From contig NZ_QHKZ01000005.1 of assembly GCF_003194585.1 (NCBI RefSeq), forward strand, positions 336,062 to 400,061: a stretch of DNA of 64,000 nt. The letters are read 5' to 3'. The translations under genes were made by a program, and so were the position numbers. Shown here piece by piece: positions 39,387-47,926 of the stretch. Position 1 is the stretch's first letter. Every line of letters begins with the position of its first letter. The notes under the pieces were generated by a model. It worked only from the letters and a program-made list of their open reading frames with translations, searched no databases and was not told the DNA's origin. Source of the stretch: Nocardioides daejeonensis. GTDB lineage: Bacteria; Actinomycetota; Actinomycetes; Propionibacteriales; Nocardioidaceae.

Positions 39387-40482
39387 CGCAGAGATCATTC
39401 CGATCGGCACACGAGGCCGGCCTGGCCGAGGGTCCGGCAACCGCCGACCCTCCGCCGCGGCCCGCAGCCTTGTCGGCGGCTCGGGAGGCAAGGCGACCCC
39501 GCGCCGTACGCCGGAGGGCCAGGAGGCGGTCATCGAGCCCGCTGCCGAGGTGCTTGCCGCTGCCGCGGAGGCGCCGGCCCCCGACAAGGGCATCCCGATC
39601 GGCGACTGGCTGCAGGCGCTCAACGGCGCTGCTCGTGAGGTGTTCGGCGACGACTGGGAGCCGCGGCTTGCCGAGTTCCTGGCGTTCCTGCGCCGACGCG
39701 TGACCGGTGACTACGAGGTCGACGAGTTCGGCTTCGACCCCGAGCTGACCCAGCGGTTCCTGCTGGCGCTGATCCGTCCGATCGCCCGACGGTGGTTCCG
39801 GATCGAGGTGCGCGGCCTGGAGAACATCCCTGCCGAGGGCGGTGCGCTCGTCGTCTCCAACCACTCCGGGACGATCCCCGTCGACGGCCTCATGACCATG
39901 GTGACGCTCCACGACCACACCGGTCGAGCGTTGCGGGCGCTCGGCGCCGACCTGGTCTTCCAGCTCCCGTTCGTCGGCGAGCTGGCCCGCAAGGCCGGCA
40001 CCACCCTGGCCTGCAACGAGGACGCGGAGCGGATGCTGCGCAAGGGCGAGCTGGTCGGTGTCTGGCCGGAGGGTTTCAAGGGCATCGGCAAGCCGTACGC
40101 GGAGCGCTACAAGCTGCAGCGGTTCGGTCGGGGCGGCTTCGTCGGCGCCGCGATGCGCACCGGCGTGCCGATCATCCCGCTCTCCGTGGTCGGTGCCGAA
40201 GAGATCTATCCACTGGTCGGCAACATCCCGTCGCTGGCCCGGCTTCTCGGGGTGCCCTACATCCCGATCACGCCGTTCTTCCCGCTGCTCGGGCCCCTCG
40301 GGCTCATCCCGCTTCCCTCGAAGTGGATTCTCGAGTTCGGCGAGCCGATCCGCACGGACGCCTACGACGTCACCGCGGCGGAGGACCCGATGTTGGTCTT
40401 CGACGTTACCGACCAGGTGCGCGAGACCATCCAGCAGTCGCTCTACCGACTGCTCATGGACCGCAAGTCTGTCTTCGGCTGA
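39379..40482 (+). CDS. Lysophospholipid acyltransferase (PlsC) family protein, Rv0502-like
   Basis: 367 residues from a GTG. A disordered head (1-70) precedes the acyltransferase domain. The block usually written NHx4D reads NHSGTIPVD with H162 and D169, that is Hx6D. VWPEGFKGIGK (near 233) is the substrate-binding block EGTRS equivalent, and GVPIIPLSVVGAEE follows. Transfers an acyl chain to a lipid in the membrane; acceptor unknown. Coupled to the SDR gene. Confidence 0.85.
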   Translation: MGDAEIIPIGTRGRPGRGSGNRRPSAAARSLVGGSGGKATPRRTPEGQEAVIEPAAEVLAAAAEAPAPDKGIPIGDWLQALNGAAREVFGDDWEPRLAEFLAFLRRRVTGDYEVDEFGFDPELTQRFLLALIRPIARRWFRIEVRGLENIPAEGGALVVSNHSGTIPVDGLMTMVTLHDHTGRALRALGADLVFQLPFVGELARKAGTTLACNEDAERMLRKGELVGVWPEGFKGIGKPYAERYKLQRFGRGGFVGAAMRTGVPIIPLSVVGAEEIYPLVGNIPSLARLLGVPYIPITPFFPLLGPLGLIPLPSKWILEFGEPIRTDAYDVTAAEDPMLVFDVTDQVRETIQQSLYRLLMDRKSVFG

Positions 40483-40540
40483 CCCCGCTGCTGCGCAACG
40501 GAGTCGTTCTGGCGTGACGCCGTACGGGTGGAGCGGGGTC
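40481..40540. terminator. Inverted repeat with long loop between convergent genes
   Basis: GACCCCGCT at 40481-40489 and AGCGGGGTC at 40532-40540 can pair around a 42-nt loop that itself has a small GGCGTGACGCC hairpin. It could end the acyltransferase transcript and the DUF5667 transcript. Confidence 0.4.
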
Positions 40541-40544
40541 TCGG

Positions 40545-41660
40545 CTACTTGCCGGAACCGCCGCCGAGCAGCCCGTTCTTGCCGAGGAGGCCGCCGAGCA
40601 GGTCGCTCAGCAGGCCCTCTTCGCCGAGCAGGCCCTCTTCGCCGGTCAGCGCGTCGGTCAGACCCTTGGTGGGTTCCGAGGACGGCGTCGTGGTGGGCTG
40701 CTGCGTGGTGGGCTGCTGCGGCTCGGTCGTCGGGTCCGAGGTGGTCGGGTCACCCGTAGGCCCGGAAGTCTCACGCGGCTCAGCGGTGGTCTCGTCGCTG
40801 TAGTCCTGCGCGGGCTCCAAGGTCGGCGCCTCGACGGTCGGCGTGGTCGCCGCCACCGAGCGGAGCGCGGCGAGCCGGTTGGCCAGGTTGGCCGGGAGCT
40901 CGCTGATTCCGCCGGTGCAGCCGGGGCACAACGAACTGGCGAGGTCGTCGATCCGGGTCAGCGAGGTAACCGCGTTGCTCAGTGCGTCGAGCGATCCGTG
41001 GGGCAACCGGTCGCTGAGGGAAGCGAGGATGTCGATGCTGGAGGCCGCGAACTCGCGCAGCTTCTCCACGCCCTGGCTGTTGCCGCCGTCGGTGTAGTCG
41101 TCGAGCAGCAGGTCGGCAGCTTCCTCGGACTGGCTGGTGAAGGCGGCCAGGGTGTCGTTCAGCTGCTTCTCGTCGGTGTTGGCGCGCTTGTTGAGCGCCT
41201 CGACCTCGGTGAGTCGGCCGCTGGCGTTGTCGAGCAGGCGGGTGCCCTTGGTGCCCTCGTCGAAGGTCAGCGAGGTGCTGGCACCCTCCAGGGCACGCTT
41301 GATCGGGTAGAGGGTGTCGCCCGGCAGGGCGCCCTGTGAGGCGACCGCGACCGACGAGGTGACGCCGACCAGCGCCAGCGATCCGGCGGCGATGGCGATC
41401 CGGCGGTCGCGGCGGCTGCGCTGCGTGGCCGGAAGCGTCAGCTTGCGCTCCACGTCGCTGAGCACCAGGTCCGCCTCGGCCATCAGGCGCTCGCGCAGAT
41501 CGGCGACATAGTCGGCCCGCGGGGTTGCCTCGGGCACCGTACGCAGTGCGCCCACGACCTCGAGCAGCTCGGCATCACGCTCGCTGCCGACCGAGCCGCG
41601 CCCCTCGAGGAGGGCAGCGAACTCCTCGGCGCGGCGGCCGTGGGGCGTCAGCGAGATCAT
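40545..41660 (-). CDS. DUF5667 protein, candidate membrane anti-sigma factor
   Basis: 371 residues. Cytoplasmic head of about 85 residues (LEVVGALRTVPEATPRADYV, then RERLMAEADLVL), one membrane helix near 88-108 (IAIAAGSLALVGVTSSVAVA), then an extracytoplasmic helical domain with QGALPGDTLYPIKRALEGAS, the DUF5667 core, a Thr/Pro-rich stretch, and a Gly/Leu-rich end. It follows the sigma factor gene in the same direction (112 bp). Layout and position resemble RsbN, the anti-sigma factor of BldN in Streptomyces; inhibition of the sigma factor is inferred. Confidence 0.75.
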   Translation of the reverse strand: MISLTPHGRRAEEFAALLEGRGSVGSERDAELLEVVGALRTVPEATPRADYVADLRERLMAEADLVLSDVERKLTLPATQRSRRDRRIAIAAGSLALVGVTSSVAVASQGALPGDTLYPIKRALEGASTSLTFDEGTKGTRLLDNASGRLTEVEALNKRANTDEKQLNDTLAAFTSQSEEAADLLLDDYTDGGNSQGVEKLREFAASSIDILASLSDRLPHGSLDALSNAVTSLTRIDDLASSLCPGCTGGISELPANLANRLAALRSVAATTPTVEAPTLEPAQDYSDETTAEPRETSGPTGDPTTSDPTTEPQQPTTQQPTTTPSSEPTKGLTDALTGEEGLLGEEGLLSDLLGGLLGKNGLLGGGSGK

Positions 41661-41772
41661 GAGGTGGTCCTGGTGGTTCCGAAGGGGTCGTTCAGGCGTA
41701 GGGAGCTCTCCCTACGTACCCACAACGACCGGAGGGATCCCAGGGTTACGACGATTCGGTGCGAGCCGCGTC

Positions 41773-42528
41773 TCATCGGTCGCGCACCCCCTCGGGGAGC
41801 AGCTTGGCGAGATTGCGTACGCCGCGCAGCTGCAGCTGCTTGATGGCTCCATCGGAGCGCTGCAGCACCTTAGCGGTCTCCGCGATGCTCATCCCCTGCA
41901 GAAAGCGCATGACCAGGCACTCCTGCTGCTCCTTCGGGAGCTTGGTGAGGGCGGTGAGCAGCATCTCGTTGGTGAGCGAAGCCAGCACGGTCGACTCGGG
42001 GCCCTCGGTGGCGTCGTCGTGCACGCCCATGTCCTCGGTCGTCTGCTCCAGGCGGGTGCGGCCGGCCTTGAAGTGGTCGGTGGTCAGGTTGCGTGCGATG
42101 GTCATCAGCCAGGCGCCGAAGTCCTTGCCCTGCCAGCGGAAGTTGTTCATCGACCGCAGCGCGCGGAAGAACGTCTCCGAGGCGAGGTCCTCGGCCAGCG
42201 TCTGCGAACGCGTGCGGTAGTAGAGGAACCGGTAGACCGAGGGGTGATAGTGGTCGAAGAGCATCCCGAACGCCTCGGTGTCGCCGCCGCGGGCGAGCTC
42301 GACCAGGGCGATCATGCGTTCGCGGTCGGGCTCCGACTCCTCGGAGGAGGCGGCGAACTCGGAGTCGTCGTACCCGCCGGGGCCGGGGTCCATCATCTCC
42401 CGGGCAGCTTCGGAGAGGAGTTGCTGCGGGGCGCCTGCGGTGACGACGCCGCCCTCCATCAGGAGCATCTGACCCAGGGCGTGGCGCAGTGTGGCGAACC
42501 CGTGGCTCGACCCAGCCAGCACCCTCAC
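41773..42528 (-). CDS. ECF sigma factor, BldN-like
   Basis: 251 residues from a GTG at 42528, preceded by GGGAGG nine bases before. Sigma region 2 with FDHYHPSVYRFLYYRTRSQT and DLASETFFRAL (about 93-125), and region 4 with LPKEQQECLVMRFLQGMSIA and AETAKVLQRSDGAIK. An N-terminal extension of about 80 residues matches the pro-sequence feature of BldN. Directs RNA polymerase to developmental or stress promoters in relatives; regulon unknown here. Followed by the DUF5667 gene. Confidence 0.85.
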   Translation of the reverse strand: MRVLAGSSHGFATLRHALGQMLLMEGGVVTAGAPQQLLSEAAREMMDPGPGGYDDSEFAASSEESEPDRERMIALVELARGGDTEAFGMLFDHYHPSVYRFLYYRTRSQTLAEDLASETFFRALRSMNNFRWQGKDFGAWLMTIARNLTTDHFKAGRTRLEQTTEDMGVHDDATEGPESTVLASLTNEMLLTALTKLPKEQQECLVMRFLQGMSIAETAKVLQRSDGAIKQLQLRGVRNLAKLLPEGVRDR

Positions 42529-42727
42529 GACGACGTTCCTCCCTCAAGCCCCCCTCAGGACTTCACTTGAGGATAGGGCGGATGTGGGTGTGTGTGAAGG
42601 GAAACGGTTCACTCGACCCACTGGCAGGGGGCGCCAATGGCCCGTTTGGACTACTTGGGTCCCGGATCGCGGTGGGTGGTCGGGGCGGTGATCGCGCTCG
42701 AGCGGCCTCACGCCTCCTGCGCCGGAG

Positions 42728-43618
42728 TCAGCCCCGGAGGGTGCGACGCGCTGTGCCCGCAGCGGCCACGGCTCCTGCGACGGCCCCGGCGCCCGCCGCC
42801 ATCAGGAGCCCGGTGCGGGCCGCCTTCCGCCCGGTGCGGTAGTCGCGGATCCGCCATCCTTGGGCCCGGGCGTGCTCCCGCAGCCGCTTGTCGGGGTTGA
42901 TCGCGACCGGGTCGCCGACCAGACCGAGCATCGGCAGGTCGTTGGAGGAGTCGCTGTAGGCCGAGCACCGACTGAGGTCGAGCCCCTCGCGCGCGGCGAG
43001 CGCCTTGATCGCCTCCGCCTTGGCCGGGCCGTGCAGCATCTCGCCGACGAGCTTGCCGGTGTAGACGCCGTCGACATGTTCGGCGACGGTGCCCATGGCA
43101 CCGGTCAGGCCGAGCCGGCGCGCGATGATCTGGGCGATCTCGATCGGCGCCGCGGTGACCAGCCAGACGCGCTGGCCCCGGTCGAGATGGAGCTGGGCGA
43201 GCGCGCGGGTGCCCGGCCAGATCCGGTGTGCCATCGCCTCGTCGAAGATCTCCTCGCCGAGCTCCTCCAGCTCTGCGACCGTGTGGCCGGCGATGAAGCC
43301 CAGTGCCCCGTCGCGTGCCTCCGCCACATGCTCGGGATCCTCGACGCCCACGATGCGGAAGTAGGCCTGCTTGTAGGCCGCTCCCACGATGTCGCGGGTG
43401 GTGAAGAACTTCCGCTTGTGGAGCCCCTTGGCGAGATGGAAGATGCTCGCACCCTGCATCACCGTGTTGTCGACGTCGAAGAAGGCGGCAGTCTCGCGGT
43501 CCTCCGGCACGTCGAGCGCCGCCTCGACCTCCGCCTCCGCCGCAGCCGCCTCGCCGGCCAGGATCGAGCGTCGTTGCAGGTCGATCCGCCGGGGCCCGGG
43601 GCGGTAGTCGTGGCTCAC
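42728..43618 (-). CDS. HAD-IB family phosphatase, SerB-like
   Basis: 296 residues from a GTG at 43618. HAD motif I FFDVDNTVM with D48 and D50, motif II VWLVTAAP near 152, motif III and IV with GPAKAEAIKAL and AYSDSSNDLPML near 230. Ends in a Ala/Gly-rich hydrophobic helix (LLMAAGAGAVAGAVAAAG) that may bind the membrane. Related to phosphoserine phosphatase (compare SerB1, Rv0505c) but the substrate could also be a phospholipid. Alone on this strand. Confidence 0.85.
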   Translation of the reverse strand: MSHDYRPGPRRIDLQRRSILAGEAAAAEAEVEAALDVPEDRETAAFFDVDNTVMQGASIFHLAKGLHKRKFFTTRDIVGAAYKQAYFRIVGVEDPEHVAEARDGALGFIAGHTVAELEELGEEIFDEAMAHRIWPGTRALAQLHLDRGQRVWLVTAAPIEIAQIIARRLGLTGAMGTVAEHVDGVYTGKLVGEMLHGPAKAEAIKALAAREGLDLSRCSAYSDSSNDLPMLGLVGDPVAINPDKRLREHARAQGWRIRDYRTGRKAARTGLLMAAGAGAVAGAVAAAGTARRTLRG

Positions 43619-43727
43619 GCTCCCAGCGTAGTCCCGCCTCCCCTCCACCCCACCCCCTTCGCGCCGTGCCCCCACACCTGCCGCGGAAATTGTGTGCCTG
43701 GTGCGTGTAGCTACGGCCTACAGGTGG

Positions 43728-43755
43728 CAGTTTCCCCGCCCGGGCGGGGAAACTG
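43728..43755. repeat. Perfect 28-bp palindrome before the acyl-CoA synthetase
   Basis: CAGTTTCCCCGCCC and GGGCGGGGAAACTG meet without spacer, 35 bp before the synthetase ATG. It could be an operator or an RNA hairpin. A nearby small palindrome GTAGCTAC lies about 20 bp upstream. No known regulator site was recognised. Confidence 0.7.
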
Positions 43756-43790
43756 TCTCGGGCCGGAGCGGCGTATGGAAGGATCTCGAC

Positions 43791-45341
43791 ATGACGAACA
43801 CCGTCGCCGATCTGCTCTCCGATGCCGCCCGAGCCCAGGGCGCCGACATCGCGCTGGTGGAGGCTGCCAGCGGACGCTCTCTGACCTGGTCCGCGCTCGA
43901 CGCGGAGGTCGACCAGGTGGTGACCGGCCTTGGTGAGGCCGGTCTGGTGGCCGGCTACCGCGTGATGTTGGTGCTCGGCAACCGGATCGAGTTCGTGACG
44001 GCCTATCTGGGCGCGTTGCGAGCGCAGTTGGTGGTGGTGCCGGCGAATCCACGCTCGACGGCTGCGGAGCTGGGTCGGATGCTCGCCGACTGCGGTGCCC
44101 GGCTGGTGATCGCCGACGACGCGTCGGTGGGCGTGGTCCGTGAGGCGGTGAGCCGCGGCGGTGCCGCAGCTCGCGTGGTCGTGGTGGGCACCCCGGGCGA
44201 GGGGGAGCTGGGGTACGGCGACCTGGTCGCGCACGGCGAGCACCCGCCGATGCCGCAGTTGGACCCCGAAGCGACGGCGGTGCTCCTCTACACCAGCGGT
44301 ACGTCGGGGCCACCGCGGGGCGCGATGCTCAGCCACCGAGCGCTGCTCGCCAACATCGAGCAGGTCGCCTCGGTCGACCCGCCCATGCTCACCGCCACCG
44401 ATGTGGTGTTGGGGGTGCTGCCGCTCTTCCACGTCTACGGACTCAACGCCGTGCTCGGAGCCACGCTGCACCGTCGCGCGAAGCTGGTCCTGGCAGACAC
44501 CTTCAGCCCCGACGGCACGCTCGACCTGATCGACGACGAGGCGATCAGCGTCGTGCCGGTGGCGCCGCCGGTCTTCGCCCACTGGCTGCCGATGGAGGAT
44601 CTCGCCGTGCGGCTCGGCGCCGTACGTCTCGTGCTGTCGGGCTCCGCGCCGTTGCCGGCCGAGGTGATCGACCGGTTCGTGGGCCTCGCCAAGGTCGCGG
44701 TGCACCAGGGCTACGGCCTCACCGAGGCCGCTCCCGTCGTCACCTCCACGCTCTGCAGCGGCCATGCGGACTCCGGCTCGGTCGGCACGACCATTCCCGG
44801 CATCGAGCTGCGGCTCATCGACGAGGACGGTGCGGAGTCGGAGCCGGGTGATCCCGGTGAGATCGAGATCCGGGGGGCGAACCTCTTCTCCGGTTACTGG
44901 CCCGACGGCGCCGACGGTCCCGACGCCGAGGGGTGGTGGCGCACCGGTGATGTCGGCCTGCTCGACGACGACGGCGACCTCTTCCTCGTCGACCGGGTCA
45001 AGGAGCTGGTGATCGTCTCGGGCTTCAACGTCTACCCGGTGGAGGTCGAGGAGGTGATCTCCGCGGTGCCGGGCGTGCGCGAGGTCGCGGTCATCGGGGC
45101 TCCGCACGAGACGACCGGCGAGACGGTCGTCGCCTACCTGGTCATCGATGGCGAGGAGGACGCCGTCCGTGCGGCGGTCGCTGAGGCGTGCACGGCCGCC
45201 CTTGCCCGGTTCAAGCAGCCCACCGAGGTGCAGGTGGTGCCCGCCCTGCCGCACACCGCCACCGGGAAGGTGCAGAAGGGCAGGCTGCGCGCCGCCGTAC
45301 GCCGTCGGGGTCCGGCGCTGTTGGCTGCGGACCCGTCGTGA
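43791..45341 (+). CDS. Acyl-CoA synthetase, AMP-binding family
   Basis: 516 residues. P-loop YTSGTSGPPRGA at 167-178, with Arg for the usual Lys; then QGYGLTEAAPVV near 306, WWRTGDVGLLDDDG near 383, and catalytic Lys493 in TGKVQKG. Activates a carboxylic acid as acyl-AMP and passes it to CoA. Substrate not evident. Overlaps the glutaredoxin-like gene by 4 bp (GTGA). Confidence 0.92.
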   Translation: MTNTVADLLSDAARAQGADIALVEAASGRSLTWSALDAEVDQVVTGLGEAGLVAGYRVMLVLGNRIEFVTAYLGALRAQLVVVPANPRSTAAELGRMLADCGARLVIADDASVGVVREAVSRGGAAARVVVVGTPGEGELGYGDLVAHGEHPPMPQLDPEATAVLLYTSGTSGPPRGAMLSHRALLANIEQVASVDPPMLTATDVVLGVLPLFHVYGLNAVLGATLHRRAKLVLADTFSPDGTLDLIDDEAISVVPVAPPVFAHWLPMEDLAVRLGAVRLVLSGSAPLPAEVIDRFVGLAKVAVHQGYGLTEAAPVVTSTLCSGHADSGSVGTTIPGIELRLIDEDGAESEPGDPGEIEIRGANLFSGYWPDGADGPDAEGWWRTGDVGLLDDDGDLFLVDRVKELVIVSGFNVYPVEVEEVISAVPGVREVAVIGAPHETTGETVVAYLVIDGEEDAVRAAVAEACTAALARFKQPTEVQVVPALPHTATGKVQKGRLRAAVRRRGPALLAADPS

Positions 45342-45577
45342 CCGCGCGCGTCACGCTCTACACACGGGCCGACTGCCACCTCTGCGACGAGGCGCGCGCC
45401 ATCGTGCGGGCGGTCTGTGCGGAGCTGGGGGAGAGCTTCGAGGAGATCGACGTCGACGACGCGGTCGGCCTGCCGGCGCGCTACGACGACGAGGTGCCGG
45501 TGACGCTGGTCGACGGCAAGCAGCATGACTTCTGGCGGGTCGACCCGCAGCGGCTGCGCGCCGCCCTGCTCGCCTGA
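45338..45577 (+). CDS. Glutaredoxin-family (DUF836-like) protein
   Basis: 79 residues from the GTG in GTGA. Short thioredoxin fold: VTLYTRADCHLCDEARAIV gives a CxxC (CHLC) at the end of strand 1, then EVPVTLVDGK with the cis-Pro. Matches the position of Rv0508, before hemA. Thiol-disulfide exchange is likely; its partner is unknown. Confidence 0.88.
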   Translation: MTARVTLYTRADCHLCDEARAIVRAVCAELGESFEEIDVDDAVGLPARYDDEVPVTLVDGKQHDFWRVDPQRLRAALLA

Positions 45578-45627
45578 CTGGCTGCCCCGCTCCGCGGGGA
45601 GGTCGTCCCCCACCCCACCCGGGGAGG

Positions 45628-45685
45628 TCGTCCCTAACAGATTCGTGGTTGGAATCGCTCTTGACCACGAATCTGTTAGGGACGA
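45628..45685. repeat. Intergenic hairpin repeat, copy 1 of 3
   Basis: 22-nt perfect arms, TCGTCCCTAACAGATTCGTG plus GT at 45628-45649 and the complement at 45664-45685, with a 14-nt loop. It begins 51 bp after the glutaredoxin-like stop. The 17-bp sequence CCGGGGAGGTCGTCCCT overlaps its left end, and a near copy lies about 26 bp upstream. See copies at 51698 and 63804. Confidence 0.9.
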
Positions 45686-45782
45686 TCCCCCTTGGTGGGC
45701 GGGCGAATGCCGGGAGCGGTGAAGCGGCACCCCCGGGAAAGGTGAGCCAAGTCACGTGTGCTAGGCGGAGGGCTCGCTCATT

Positions 45783-45811
45783 TTGTTCTCACGTTCACAA
45801 ACTCCTACAGT
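45783..45811 (+). promoter_or_regulatory. rex-hem promoter with Rex operator
   Basis: TTGTTCTCACGTTCACAA at 45783-45800 has a perfect right half-site (GTTCACAA) and a degenerate left one compared with the Streptomyces Rex site TTGTGAACGCGTTCACAA. TTGTTC (45783-45788) and TACAGT (45806-45811), 17 bp apart, form the predicted promoter, so Rex would cover the -35 box. Confidence 0.7.
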
Positions 45812-45872
45812 GAGCGCGTCACGGAGGACTCGCCGCGCACTCCGGCGCCGGTGATTTGGGCACCGCCGTGGC

Positions 45873-46640
45873 GTGTCCGGAGACGAGAAGAGCGTGAACG
45901 CACCCACATCGGCCGAAGGCGGACCCATCGAGTCCACCCCCGTCGGGGACGTGACGGCCCGTGTCGCGGGACGCGAGATCCCGGAGGCCACCGTGGCCCG
46001 CCTGCCGGTCTACCTGCGGGCGCTGCACGCGATGCTCGAGCACGGCACGGTCACCTGCTCCAGCGAGGAGCTCGCGGTCGCCGCCGGCGTCAACAGCGCC
46101 AAGCTGCGCAAGGACCTCTCCTACCTCGGCTCCTACGGCACCCGAGGCGTCGGGTACGACGTCGACTACCTCCGGTACCAGATCGCCCGCGAGATCGGCG
46201 TCACCCAGGACTGGGCCGTGATCATCGTGGGGATCGGAAACCTGGGCCATGCCCTCGCCAACTACTCCGGCTTCCGCACCCGCGGGTTCCGGGTCGTCGC
46301 CCTGCTCGACGCCGACCCGGCGCTGCACGGGCGTCAGGTTGCCGGCCTGCCGGTGCGTCCCTTCGACGACCTGGAGACGGTGGTGCGCGACAGTGGCGTC
46401 GCCATCGGGGTGATCGCCACGCCTGCGCTCGCAGCGCAGGACGTCGCAGACCGGATGGTGGCGGCCGGCGTCACCAGCATCTTGAACTTCGCCCCCAGCG
46501 TGCTCTCGGTTCCTGCAGGTGTCGACGTACGCAAGGTCGACCTCTCGATCGAGCTGCAGATCCTGGCCTACCACGAGCAGCGCAAGGGGCCCCAGCCCGC
46601 CGACGACGCTGCGTCGCGACTCGCGGGGGAGGCGTCATGA
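45873..46640 (+). CDS. rex: Redox-sensing transcriptional repressor Rex
   Basis: 255 residues from the GTG at 45873; a GTG at 45894 is an alternative. Winged helix with IPEATVARLPVYLRAL and the recognition part VNSAKLRKDLSYLGSYGTRG (73-92), then the NAD(H)-binding GIGNLG (120-125) and the C-terminal domain-swapped helix. Rex releases DNA when NADH is high. It is first in a unit with hemA, hemC, hemD and hemB, and probably represses its own promoter. Downstream overlap with hemA is 4 bp. Confidence 0.95.
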   Translation: MSGDEKSVNAPTSAEGGPIESTPVGDVTARVAGREIPEATVARLPVYLRALHAMLEHGTVTCSSEELAVAAGVNSAKLRKDLSYLGSYGTRGVGYDVDYLRYQIAREIGVTQDWAVIIVGIGNLGHALANYSGFRTRGFRVVALLDADPALHGRQVAGLPVRPFDDLETVVRDSGVAIGVIATPALAAQDVADRMVAAGVTSILNFAPSVLSVPAGVDVRKVDLSIELQILAYHEQRKGPQPADDAASRLAGEAS

Positions 46641-47926
46641 GCGTCCTCGTCGTCGGGATCTCGCACCGCACCGCCAGCGTCGACGTGCTGGAGCAGGTCA
46701 CCCTGGACGCCTCCGGAGTCGACAAGCTGGTGGCCGCGACCATCGGCACTGAGCACGTCGTCGAGGCAACCGTGCTCTCGACCTGCAACCGGCTCGAGGT
46801 CTACGCCGAGGTGGAGCGCTTCCACGGCACGGTCGAGACCCTCTCGCGCCTGGTCTGCGACCTCGGACCTGACGACCCGGTCGACCCCGCACTGCTGGGC
46901 AGCCTCTACGTGCACTACGGGGACGCAGCGGTCGCACACCTCTTCCACGTCGCCGCGGGCCTCGACTCAATGGTGATCGGTGAGGGGCAGATCCTCGGCC
47001 AGGCCCGCGAGGCGCTTCGGCTCGGTCAGGAGCACGGCAGCGTCGGCACGGCGCTCAACCTGCTCTTCCAGCAGGCCTTGCGGGTCGGCAAGCGCTCCCA
47101 TGCGGAGACGGACATCGACCGGGCCGCACCCACGCTCGTCGGCGCGGCGCTCGATCTCACCGGTGACGTGGCCGGCCGTCGCGCGCTGGTCATCGGAGCC
47201 GGCGCGATGGCCTCCGTGGCCGTCGCCACGCTCGCCCGCCGCGAGGTCGCCTCGCTGACGGTCGTGAACCGGTCGCAGGGGAGCGCCGAGCGCCTCGCCA
47301 GCGAGTACGCCGCCGCCGTACGCCCGCTCGACGAGCTCGGTGCGGCACTGGCCGACGCCGACGTGGTGGTCTCGTGCACCGGCGCGACCGGGACCGTGCT
47401 CACGGCCGCCGAGGTCGCCGCCGCGCGGTCGGGTGCCGTGCAGCCGTTGACGGTGATCGACCTGGCGCTGCCGCGTGATGTCGAGGACGCTGTCGGAGAG
47501 CTGCCGGGAGTGCGGCTGGAGAACCTGCGCCGGCTCTCCGAGGAGCTGGCCGACACTGGCCCGGCCAAGGACGTCGCCGGCGCTCGGGCCATCGTGCGAG
47601 AAGAGGTCGAGGCGTTCCTGGCCGCGCGTCGGCAGGCGAGCGTCACCCCGACCGTCGTCGCGCTGCGCAGCATGGCCACCACCGTCGTCGATGCCGAGCT
47701 GGAGCGGGTGCTGAACCGGCTCCCCGAGCTGGATGAGCAGCAGCGCGGCGAGGTCGAGCAGGCCATCCGCCGGGTCGCCGACAAGCTGCTGCACCAGCCC
47801 ACTACCCGGGTCAAGGAGCTGGCCGGCGAGGGCGGCGCCGTCTCCTACGCCGCTGCGCTCGCCGAGCTCTTCGCCCTGGATCCCGACGCCGTCGATGCGG
47901 TGACCCGACCTGGAGGTCGTTCATGA
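46637..47926 (+). CDS. hemA: Glutamyl-tRNA reductase
   Basis: 429 residues. Catalytic Cys50 in STCNRLEVYAE; N-terminal GISHRTASVDVLEQ; MVIGEGQILGQAREAL near 115; NADPH domain with IGAGAMASVAVATLARREV near 185; C-terminal dimerisation helices. Reduces glutamyl-tRNA to glutamate-1-semialdehyde, the first step of C5 tetrapyrrole synthesis, feeding HemL encoded at 53326. ATGA overlaps on both sides. Confidence 0.96.
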   Translation: MSVLVVGISHRTASVDVLEQVTLDASGVDKLVAATIGTEHVVEATVLSTCNRLEVYAEVERFHGTVETLSRLVCDLGPDDPVDPALLGSLYVHYGDAAVAHLFHVAAGLDSMVIGEGQILGQAREALRLGQEHGSVGTALNLLFQQALRVGKRSHAETDIDRAAPTLVGAALDLTGDVAGRRALVIGAGAMASVAVATLARREVASLTVVNRSQGSAERLASEYAAAVRPLDELGAALADADVVVSCTGATGTVLTAAEVAAARSGAVQPLTVIDLALPRDVEDAVGELPGVRLENLRRLSEELADTGPAKDVAGARAIVREEVEAFLAARRQASVTPTVVALRSMATTVVDAELERVLNRLPELDEQQRGEVEQAIRRVADKLLHQPTTRVKELAGEGGAVSYAAALAELFALDPDAVDAVTRPGGRS

